A DNA stretch of 6,275 nucleotides from SAR202 cluster bacterium (GTDB lineage Bacteria; Chloroflexota; Dehalococcoidia; Lucifugimonadales; JASMAO01), in NCBI GenBank assembly GCA_030754315.1, contig JASMAO010000118.1, positions 1 to 6,275 on the forward strand, in the 5' to 3' direction. Shown one piece after another: positions 1 to 5,986 of this stretch (the first letter of the stretch is position 1; every line of letters starts with the position of its first letter). The position numbers were made by a program, and so were the translations under genes. The notes under the pieces were generated by a model. It made no database searches, was not told the origin of the DNA, and saw nothing but the letters and a program-made list of their open reading frames with translations.

Positions 1-1866
1 GGGCCAGCCAGACGCCAGCCAGGGCTGGAAAAATTTAAACACCTTGATTATCAAAACGGATATCCATGGGACAATCAAGAGCAACACAAAAAATGTGACC
101 ACTCTCAATGCCACACCCTGACCACGACGCCACATTCGCCAGGTATCTAACGCAAAAGTAAGTGGCCCGAAAATCCATCTCAAAACGGTCTTGGCCCTTT
201 GGAGAGTACTGGGAACTTCATCACTTACAAGTTCCTCGCTGAGACCACGTATCGCTACTACAATGTTCAATTTACTCACCCTGTAAGCAGAGATCGTAAC
301 TGTGAGAGCTGTAAGGACAAAACCTGCTGCAAACGCAACAATAATTGAGCGCAATGTCACGGAATAAAAGAATGTTACATCGTCACTTTCAGCAAATGCT
401 CTAATCATCATCTGAATAAGTAACATGCTGGCCAGGATACCCAACCCAGTCCCAACAATCGATGCTCCCAAAGAATAGACCAGACCCTCATATGTGAACA
501 TCTGTACGAGGTGCCTCCGCTTTGTTCCAATGGCACGGGCTATACCCATTTCAGTCGTGCGAGACGCAGCTAGCATCACGAAAACTAGAAAGATCAGTAA
601 CAGGCCCACTATAATCGAAAACGAACCAAATATAGTGAAAAACACCACTATTCCCGAACTAATCATTTCGGCAAATTGAAGACTGCGATTCTTAATTGGA
701 TCCACTTTTATTTCGACCAATGCCCCAAGAGACTCAAACACAGATTTTGCTAAATCTGGATCCCCCGTTGCCTCAGCTGCTTCAAAAAGAATGGCCTGAG
801 TACCGCCATCAGTTGCAGCGATCTTGAATTCATCTGTAGGTGAACCTTGGTTGAGTCCTTTTACAAGATCAAAAAGTGGGTCATCAGTCTCGCTCCCACG
901 TGCGGTAGACTCCTGCTCCGCTAGCTTCTTTTCCAAAGCATCCTTAATGGACGGAGTCTTTAAAATCTCAAATAAAGTCTCGCTAGCGTCACTATTAGTA
1001 AAAGCCAGTTTCAGTTTTCTGGTCACATCCTCCGAGGTTTTCTCATCGTGTGTAACGAATTCCACTATTTCCTTGCCCGTAACGGAAACTTCGATCATGT
1101 TGTAACCGTCGCGCTCAAATAAACGCTGCAGGGATTTGTCGGGGAACATGGCTGAGGCTCGAGTAGATTCTGTGCCCCCAAGAATTCCGACAGGGTCAAC
1201 AATATCCAGCACTTTATGATCACTTCGACCAACAGGAGAGATCAGCGTCAGGAGATCACCAATCTCTAAGTCCAAGTCGTCTGCCATCGGCCGGTTTATA
1301 ATCGTCTCACCATCCTGCATCCCTGCCAGATCGACCTTTGTACGCCCTTCCTCTTCAGTCCCTATCAGGCCATCAAAACCAGTAATTGAGTCCAGTTTAG
1401 GGCCAACTGCAACAGCGCTGGAAAGGGTCTTTTTGCTCTGTTCATTAACCACCGGCATCTGCTCACGTACCAAGGGCATTATTCCGTCAATACGCTGATC
1501 TCGATCGAGCTCACTTCTGACACGTTCAACCACGGAATCGTCCAGATAGTTATCACCAAATCTTGAAGATACTGACGAGCTTACGCGTATATCCGTACCC
1601 CCTAATGAGTAGAGGGCACCGAGACGTATGCCGCCATTGATCGAATCTCCTATAGCAAGAGCGGCCATTATTATCGTAGTACTCAGCATTAGCCCTACTA
1701 TGATTAGCGCTGTCTGAGCTTTACGCCGTGGAATGTTTCTAAGTGCCAGCTTAACCAGAATTCGATTTCGTGACGCCAATAACACCGACACCAGGAATAT
1801 CAATACCATCAGGCTGGACAGCCAGATGGCCAAAACGTTCATCTCAACACCAAACAGTTTTTCCAA
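1..1866 (-). CDS. FtsX/MacB-type ABC transporter permease, C-terminus cut off by window edge
   Basis: My translation of the minus strand stays open from the start to the left edge, giving 622 residues with no stop. It is the membrane subunit of an MacB/LolCDE-like ABC system, working with the ATPase encoded just upstream. Visible order: TM1 at about 10-30, the motif ALRNIPRRKAQT at about 41-52, TM2 at about 53-74, and a large extracytoplasmic region at about 75-398 resembling a MacB periplasmic core. Then come the FtsX core helices at about 400-430, 455-485 and 505-527, with the cytoplasmic motif RTTEMGIARAIGTKRRH between the first two, and a further hydrophobic segment at about 588-608. A TTG start at 1866 is chosen over the ATG at 1842: it has GAGG 9 nt upstream and gives MEKLFGVEMN, which resembles the N-termini I recall for Chloroflexi relatives. 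An in-frame stop lies directly upstream of it. The transported substrate is unknown. The missing C-terminus probably holds more helices. Confidence 0.88.
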   Translation of the reverse strand, partial: MEKLFGVEMNVLAIWLSSLMVLIFLVSVLLASRNRILVKLALRNIPRRKAQTALIIVGLMLSTTIIMAALAIGDSINGGIRLGALYSLGGTDIRVSSSVSSRFGDNYLDDSVVERVRSELDRDQRIDGIMPLVREQMPVVNEQSKKTLSSAVAVGPKLDSITGFDGLIGTEEEGRTKVDLAGMQDGETIINRPMADDLDLEIGDLLTLISPVGRSDHKVLDIVDPVGILGGTESTRASAMFPDKSLQRLFERDGYNMIEVSVTGKEIVEFVTHDEKTSEDVTRKLKLAFTNSDASETLFEILKTPSIKDALEKKLAEQESTARGSETDDPLFDLVKGLNQGSPTDEFKIAATDGGTQAILFEAAEATGDPDLAKSVFESLGALVEIKVDPIKNRSLQFAEMISSGIVVFFTIFGSFSIIVGLLLIFLVFVMLAASRTTEMGIARAIGTKRRHLVQMFTYEGLVYSLGASIVGTGLGILASMLLIQMMIRAFAESDDVTFFYSVTLRSIIVAFAAGFVLTALTVTISAYRVSKLNIVVAIRGLSEELVSDEVPSTLQRAKTVLRWIFGPLTFALDTWRMWRRGQGVALRVVTFFVLLLIVPWISVLIIKVFKFFQPWLASGWP

Positions 1867-1875
1867 CTAACTTTT

Positions 1876-1879
1876 CCTC
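1876..1879 (-). promoter_or_regulatory. Ribosome binding site for the FtsX-type permease, supporting a TTG start
   Basis: The minus strand reads GAGG here, followed by nine bases and then TTG at 1866. The alternative ATG at 1842 has only GAG directly against it, at an unsuitable distance. The site lies in the 29-bp gap after the ATPase stop codon, so the permease is probably translated from the same message as the ATPase. Confidence 0.5.
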
Positions 1880-1895
1880 AACCCTTTTCTTCCAT

Positions 1896-2606
1896 CTACG
1901 AGCTTTCGGCAATATTGCCGTTGCCATCGTCAACTATCACGCCGTCGCTCATGCGTACAATACGATCAGCCATTCCTCCAACCTCATCAGAATGGGTTAC
2001 AAGGACAAAAGTCTGTTCCTGCTCTTTGTTCAAGCGCTTGAGTAATTCCATAATTTCACCAGCGTTCGTTGAATCGAGATTGCCTGTGGGCTCGTCCGCC
2101 CAAACGATCGAAGGATCGTTAGCGAGCGCACGAGCTATAGCGACTCTCTGCTGTTGTCCACCCGAAAGTTCAGCCGGTATATGGTCAACTCGATCACCCA
2201 AACCAACCAAATCCAGCTTTTCAGTTGCTCTGTCGCGCGATTTTTTTTGAGAGTTACCAGCGAGTATCAGAGGCAATTCAACATTTTCCTGAACGGTAAG
2301 AACAGGCAAAAGATTGTATGCCTGGAACACAAAGCCCATTGACTTTGCACGGTACTCACTCAAAGCATCGTCGGACATAGTGCGCAATAACCTACCTGCG
2401 ATGCTCACATCACCGGAATCTATCGAATCCAGCCCTGACAAACAGTTCAACAATGTGGTTTTGCCACAACCACTTGGACCCATTACCGCAACCATCTCTC
2501 CAGACTGCACCGCAAAAGAAACGTTATTTAGAGCTTCGACTACTACGTCCCGTGACCGATAGGTTTTAACAACTTCATGCGCGTGAATAATCGGATCGGA
2601 TCTCAT
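1896..2606 (-). CDS. ABC transporter ATP-binding protein, MacB/LolD family
   Basis: This 236-residue cytoplasmic ATPase powers the permease encoded directly downstream. All nucleotide-binding motifs are present: A-loop Tyr16, Walker A GPSGCGKTT at 43-51, Q-loop Gln95 in GFVFQ, signature LSGGQQQR at 147-154, Walker B IVWADE at 167-172, D-loop GNLD at 175-178 and H-loop His205 in LVTHS. The PTGNLDS stretch, the FQAYNLLP segment and the single-domain length are typical of the LolD/MacB/FtsE-like group that pairs with FtsX-fold permeases. The ATG at 2606 is preceded by GGTGGG five bases upstream. The gene heads a leftward two-gene unit; its promoter should lie in the AT-rich spacer to the right. 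Substrate is not deducible: LolD-like lipoprotein handling, MacB-like export and lipid transport all remain possible. Confidence 0.95.
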   Translation of the reverse strand: MRSDPIIHAHEVVKTYRSRDVVVEALNNVSFAVQSGEMVAVMGPSGCGKTTLLNCLSGLDSIDSGDVSIAGRLLRTMSDDALSEYRAKSMGFVFQAYNLLPVLTVQENVELPLILAGNSQKKSRDRATEKLDLVGLGDRVDHIPAELSGGQQQRVAIARALANDPSIVWADEPTGNLDSTNAGEIMELLKRLNKEQEQTFVLVTHSDEVGGMADRIVRMSDGVIVDDGNGNIAESS

Positions 2607-2668
2607 TAATGCCCACCACTATAAATATGTACAAATAAAAATAAAAGTATAAAGTGTTATATTGTCAT

Positions 2669-2684
2669 CATATTACATAATATG
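2669..2684. repeat. Perfect inverted repeat in divergent promoter region, candidate operator
   Basis: CATATTA and TAATATG are exact reverse complements separated by two bases, forming a 16-bp dyad. The dyad lies between the possible -35 and -10 of the plus-strand phosphatase gene. A second pair, ATATTGT at 2659-2665 and ACAATAT at 2698-2704, flanks it with a centre shifted by 5 bp. GTTATAT also occurs twice, 30 bp apart (2656 and 2686). A dimeric regulator site is possible, but such AT-rich sequence yields short palindromes by chance. Confidence 0.35.
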
Positions 2685-2799
2685 GGTTATATATAGCACA
2701 ATATCTGTTAAGCGCAACGTACAGGTAAATACAAGTCACCGCCGAAACGACATAATTGTCTCGCCCACTAACCATAAACTACCTATTTCAAGAAAACAT

Positions 2800-2804
2800 G
2801 GAGG
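2800..2804 (+). promoter_or_regulatory. Ribosome binding site for the histidine phosphatase
   Basis: GGAGG ends four bases before the ATG at 2809. It fixes the start, because the reading frame remains open upstream to a TTG at 2662. The spacing is a little short but usable. Confidence 0.7.
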
Positions 2805-2808
2805 CGAA

Positions 2809-3396
2809 ATGACTCGACTAATAATGATACGACACGGAGAAACTAAGTGGAACGTAGAAAACCGCAAACAAGGTAGAAATGACCAACCGCTTAATGCCAA
2901 AGGTGAAATCCAGGCAAAGCTTGTTGCCAACTACGTCAAATCAAAATACCAGGTTGAACATGTCTGGACATCTCCACTGAAACGTTGTTCGGATACAGCT
3001 GAACTGTTCAGCCTGCCGGTATCAACTTCGGATCTACTAATAGAGATCGATTACGGTGAATGGGAAGGAATGCTCCAATCTGACATAGACAAGGAGTATC
3101 CAATACAAGACCAGCGTAATCCACTATGGAGAGAGGCTCCGGGTGGAGAGCAAAAATCAAACTTGCCCGTTCGTGGTCGTAGATGGATCAAAGAATCGTT
3201 TGTCGAAGAACAGCGAGGAGACATTGTGATAGTCGGTCATGGAGGATCAATGAAAGGTCTTCTAGTCGCATTATTAGAATTACCGGACTATGCAATGGAC
3301 ATTTTCCAAATAGATAATTGCTCAGTGACAACTGTGGAAATACGTGAAGGTGTTAATTTATTAACAGCTCTTAATTACACATCGCACCTTGCTTGA
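2809..3396 (+). CDS. Histidine phosphatase family protein, possible alpha-ribazole phosphatase (CobC-like)
   Basis: This 195-residue protein belongs to the histidine phosphatase (phosphoglycerate mutase-like) superfamily. The signature RHGET is at 8-12, with His9 as the expected phosphorylated residue. Arg59 in TSPLKR, Glu79 in the segment leading to DYGEWEG (81-87), and His144 in IVGHGGS complete the expected catalytic pocket. Length and the PGGE motif (111-114) fit CobC, which removes phosphate from alpha-ribazole 5'-phosphate in cobalamin nucleotide-loop assembly. However, PhoE-like and GpmB-like enzymes share all these motifs, so the substrate is inferred mainly from the B12-type importer next door. 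The ATG at 2809 is preferred because GGAGG lies just upstream and the family motif begins at residue 8. It is the only plus-strand gene in the window, is transcribed divergently from the MacB/LolD-like unit, and converges on the importer operon. Confidence 0.88.
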   Translation: MTRLIMIRHGETKWNVENRKQGRNDQPLNAKGEIQAKLVANYVKSKYQVEHVWTSPLKRCSDTAELFSLPVSTSDLLIEIDYGEWEGMLQSDIDKEYPIQDQRNPLWREAPGGEQKSNLPVRGRRWIKESFVEEQRGDIVIVGHGGSMKGLLVALLELPDYAMDIFQIDNCSVTTVEIREGVNLLTALNYTSHLA

Positions 3397-3411
3397 CCTA
3401 TAACCGCAAGG
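3387..3411. terminator. Weak hairpin between convergent genes, doubtful terminator
   Basis: CCTTGC (3387-3392) and GCAAGG (3406-3411) form a 6-bp stem with a 13-base loop. The structure spans the phosphatase stop codon and the 15-bp gap before the ATPase stop codon. Neither strand shows a following T-run, so it is at best a weak bidirectional terminator. It is listed because no better candidate exists between the two convergent genes. Confidence 0.2.
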
Positions 3412-3855
3412 CTATTCCACAGTATGACGGGCCAACTCGAACAACAAAGATGACTCCGATATCGATCCATTACGCTCTATCATTGATCGTCGCAATTCAA
3501 GAGCTTTACCCCCCGTATAGTCACTGACTTCTCCATCCGCTGATTCAATAACAAGCAGGCTCGACCCTTCAGCAGCCGCATGGATATTAAGCAAATTATT
3601 CATGCCCACAGCCATAGGACATAGGACAACATGATCTGCTCTATTAATCAGTCCGATATGCTCCGAATGCTGGCTTTCGGTTATAGGAGAAAACGATGAC
3701 GCACTCACATATTTCACCCCCAAGCGTTCAGCCGCCTCACGATCGGAATCTCCAGTACCCAAAACACCTGCAGTAACCGTATAGCCTGCAACTTTCAACT
3801 GGTGCATCAATTGTCGGCCGCTTCCGGCACCACAAACTAAATGCACTGTTCTACC
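3412..3855 (-). other. C-terminal accessory domain of the BtuD-like ATPase
   Basis: Residues about 288-434 lie outside the ABC ATPase fold. The pattern suggests an alpha/beta fold: a hydrophobic strand with a GAGSG loop, a helix containing RQLMHQLKVAG, a second strand TVTAGVLG, an acidic GDSD, then a helix EAAERLG. Later come a hydrophobic strand VVLCPMAVG followed by NNLLNIHAA, and a strand SSLLVIESA. This resembles a Rossmann-like nucleotide- or ligand-binding module, but no catalytic residues can be assigned. It may regulate the transporter or bind the imported corrinoid or a nucleotide; that is inference. Confidence 0.6.
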
Positions 3856-4716
3856 AAAGCCAACTGATTTTTTTGATCCAGAGTTCTGACTTCCCAAAAC
3901 CAGTACATGCGGCATACCAGTAACTGGATCCGGTTCTACAAGTCCTTCAATGTTGAAAGCTATACGAAGATTTTCTGGTGTCAGAACTTCCCACGGCGTG
4001 CCGTTCGCTGCAAGTTCGCCATTTTGCATCAACAACAGCCGGTCACAGGATCTGGCAGCTAATGAAAGATCATGAAGGATAACGATCGCTCCCGAATCTC
4101 TCTTTGCAACTTCCTCTTTGATCAGATCCATTGTCAGAATCTGGTGTTCCAGATCAAGTGAAGCTGTGGGTTCATCCATAAGTAAAATTTGAGGCTGCTG
4201 AGCCAGTACTCTGGCCATTACAACCCTCTGGCGCTCACCACCCGAGAGCGTGTCAAGCCTTCGATCTGCAAAACTCTCTGTGCCAGTACGTCTCATCGCA
4301 CAAAAGGCTATCTCGCGGTCTGCCACTCCCTCGAGCTCGAGCCGCCCGAGATGCGGATAACGACCCATTAGCACCGCTTCAAAAGCTGTAAATGGGTGGC
4401 TCTCAACTTGCTGAGGCATATAAGAGATAATTTGAGCACGATCACTATGCCCCAAGGCAGATGCATCAACTCCATCAACACTGACGGTCCCTGAGTCAGG
4501 TTCAAGCAACCCTGCGATTGAACGAATGAGCGTGGTCTTCCCACTGCCGTTAGCGCCCACGACACCAAGAATTTCACCCCGTTTCAACGAAAAAGAAATC
4601 GATTCTATTATCTTTGTGCTGGCAATTGACACCGCCAAATCTTTAACTCGCAATAGACCAAAATTATTGGAACCCATTGGTGGTAATAAAGAGCTTTCTA
4701 AAGATATTGATTTCAT
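3412..4716 (-). CDS. FecE/BtuD-type ABC ATPase with fused C-terminal domain
   Basis: The first 260 or so of 434 residues are an ATPase of the iron-complex/cobalamin importer family: Walker A GANGSGKTT at 54-62, Q-loop MPQQ at 100-103, signature LSGGERQR at 157-164, Walker B ILLMDE at 177-182, D-loop ASLD at 185-188 and H-loop His215 in LHDLS. Usual members are about 250-270 residues. Here a linker (about 261-288) leads to an extra domain at about 288-434. It opens with a strand and glycine loop (VHLVCGAGSG, 291-300), continues with GVLGTGDSD (317-325), and contains a later strand-like HVVLCPMAVG (362-371). I recall similar extensions on BtuD-like ATPases of haloarchaea and Chloroflexi, but their role is not established to my knowledge. 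The gene is last in the importer operon, 19 bp after the binding-protein stop codon. The start at 4716 has only a weak upstream GAG. Met14 (4677) is an alternative, but it has no better site. Confidence 0.92.
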   Translation of the reverse strand: MKSISLESSLLPPMGSNNFGLLRVKDLAVSIASTKIIESISFSLKRGEILGVVGANGSGKTTLIRSIAGLLEPDSGTVSVDGVDASALGHSDRAQIISYMPQQVESHPFTAFEAVLMGRYPHLGRLELEGVADREIAFCAMRRTGTESFADRRLDTLSGGERQRVVMARVLAQQPQILLMDEPTASLDLEHQILTMDLIKEEVAKRDSGAIVILHDLSLAARSCDRLLLMQNGELAANGTPWEVLTPENLRIAFNIEGLVEPDPVTGMPHVLVLGSQNSGSKKSVGFGRTVHLVCGAGSGRQLMHQLKVAGYTVTAGVLGTGDSDREAAERLGVKYVSASSFSPITESQHSEHIGLINRADHVVLCPMAVGMNNLLNIHAAAEGSSLLVIESADGEVSDYTGGKALELRRSMIERNGSISESSLLFELARHTVE

Positions 4717-4735
4717 CTAAGTCTCATTCAAGTAT

Positions 4736-5983
4736 TTAGCGAGTGTAATGAGAAAAATCATTCATATCCACATCCTGAAAATCAGAGGGAAACAACAGTG
4801 CAGCCATCTGCTCAACTCCCCTGACATTCCAATGAGACAATGTCGTGTGATATTTCGGTAAAACGTAATAAATTCGGTCGTTCTTTAATGCGGGCACCTC
4901 AAACAGAGCAGCATTCAATTTCAATTCACTTATAAATGCATTTGCCCCCTCTATTGGCTGCGGTACGACGATAACATCGGGATTGATAGCGGTGATTCCT
5001 TCGATCGTGATCTGCTGGTGACCCTCAATACCTGAATCTGCAGCGGCATTCACTCCTCCGGCCTGCTCAATAATCCCACCCTCTGTAGAGCCAGACCCTG
5101 CTACAAATATCGATGTAAATTTTGAAATAGAAAGGACCCTAGGATGATCATTACCGTTCAAAATGTCATCAACAAACTGCATGCGACGTTCGATCTCATC
5201 AGCCAGCAACAGTGCCTCCTTTTCAGCTCCGACCATATATCCGATTAACAAGATATTCGGGACGTTGCCGAGCGCTGAATTTTCAAGTGACGCACGTGCT
5301 ACAGGAATACCAGCGTCCTTGAGTAATGCAACGTTATCTGCATCAGTGAACCTAGAAGCGATCACAATTTCAGGCTCAAGTGCAACTACTTCTTCAGGGT
5401 CAAACCCGATCAAGTTATGTGACTTAGAAAGGTCAGCAATATTCGACTGCTCGGGATCTGAGAAAAAGCTGTACACAGCACTCACTTTGGAAAAGTCCAT
5501 CAAGGCAGCTAAAATCTCAGTATGCCCCAGTGACAATGAATGCACCTTAGTGGGTGGCTTTTGCAATGTCACGAGCCCTTCTGAGGTTTCGATATCCCTC
5601 GGCCATCCGAAATTAGTTGCATCTACTATCCCAGGAACATCCTTGAAGCGTTTAGCCTCGAAACCTACCTCTGTTCCATTAGGATGTGCTCTACGTGTGA
5701 TGGGAGGCTTCGAGGCTGACACTACGGTGGAGGCAACCACAGTCGCCGTGCTAGTTGACAGAGCTGTTGCTGGTAAAGATGATTCAGATGCCGGTGTCGG
5801 TTGAGAATGAGTCACCTCCCCTTCGGGTATGGGAGTCACCGTAGAAAGGGTTGAAGATATTTTTTCAGAATTCTCGTTAGATCCGTCGCAAGCGACAAAT
5901 ATAAGTAATACGAGCCCTATGAAACATCTGAGCACATTAGACGATTTGATTCCTACTAACAATTTTGATCCATTCTTAAACAC
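4736..5983 (-). CDS. Substrate-binding lipoprotein of a BtuF/FecB-type importer
   Basis: This 415-residue protein captures the ligand outside the membrane and delivers it to the FecCD-type permease. A hydrophobic signal segment (about 20-31) ends in FVAC, with Cys32 as the likely lipidated residue; Phe at -3 makes the lipobox imperfect. Residues about 41-95 are a low-complexity Ser/Thr/Pro-rich linker. The periplasmic-binding fold follows from about 125: FGWPRDIETSEGLVTL, then KPPTKVHSLSLGHTEILAAL (142-161), GFDPEEVVALEPEIVIAS (193-210), and the second lobe from about 282 with GGIIEQAGGVNAA and INPDVIVVPQ. This is the TroA/BtuF class without metal-type histidines in evidence. Cobalamin, haem or siderophore are all possible; I favour corrinoid from context. 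The start is uncertain: GTG at 5983 lies 3 bp after the permease stop codon, in the same frame and without a clear ribosome binding site. TTG at 5962 would give a more compact signal peptide. Confidence 0.9.
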   Translation of the reverse strand: MFKNGSKLLVGIKSSNVLRCFIGLVLLIFVACDGSNENSEKISSTLSTVTPIPEGEVTHSQPTPASESSLPATALSTSTATVVASTVVSASKPPITRRAHPNGTEVGFEAKRFKDVPGIVDATNFGWPRDIETSEGLVTLQKPPTKVHSLSLGHTEILAALMDFSKVSAVYSFFSDPEQSNIADLSKSHNLIGFDPEEVVALEPEIVIASRFTDADNVALLKDAGIPVARASLENSALGNVPNILLIGYMVGAEKEALLLADEIERRMQFVDDILNGNDHPRVLSISKFTSIFVAGSGSTEGGIIEQAGGVNAAADSGIEGHQQITIEGITAINPDVIVVPQPIEGANAFISELKLNAALFEVPALKNDRIYYVLPKYHTTLSHWNVRGVEQMAALLFPSDFQDVDMNDFSHYTR

Positions 5984-5986
5984 GAA

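Larger units (their letters stand above)
2607..2808. promoter_or_regulatory. AT-rich divergent intergenic region
   Basis: This 202-bp stretch lies between two divergently oriented genes and must hold the promoters of both. It is markedly richer in A and T than the flanking genes, especially at 2618-2710. On the minus strand a TATACT hexamer (2646-2651) could be a -10 element for the ABC unit, but no good -35 is found 17 bp upstream. On the plus strand TTGTCA at 2662-2667 resembles a -35 and TTATAT at 2687-2692 a -10, but the 19-bp spacing is long. GGTGGG at 2612-2617 on the minus strand serves as ribosome binding site for the ATPase. I found no convincing cobalamin riboswitch or tRNA here. 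Confidence 0.6.

Noticed and set aside
824..1105. Plus-strand open frame opposite the FtsX-type permease
   Set aside because: It is antisense to a continuous 622-residue permease frame with clear family motifs and has no recognisable features of its own.
1878..1895. Five-codon minus-strand frame starting ATG directly after the ATPase stop codon
   Set aside because: Too short to support as a gene; it may only be incidental to the spacer. The permease start at TTG 1866 explains the region better.
1896..2606. Trp in the Walker B segment (IVWADE) as a possible defect
   Set aside because: The position is a tolerant hydrophobic one, the catalytic Asp and Glu are intact, and I recall the same variant in related ATPases.
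2662..2808. N-terminal extension of the phosphatase from a TTG at 2662
   Set aside because: The extra 49 residues have no family similarity, lie in the AT-rich promoter region, and the strong GGAGG before the ATG at 2809 fits the usual N-terminus.
2700..2808. Possible cobalamin riboswitch ahead of the phosphatase
   Set aside because: I looked for the B12-box-like conserved core on both strands and found no convincing match; the leader is also short for such an element.
5163..5804. 213-codon open frame on the plus strand
   Set aside because: It lies entirely antisense to the well-supported binding-protein gene, and its Ser-rich product shows no recognisable motifs; it is a shadow of that gene's codon pattern.
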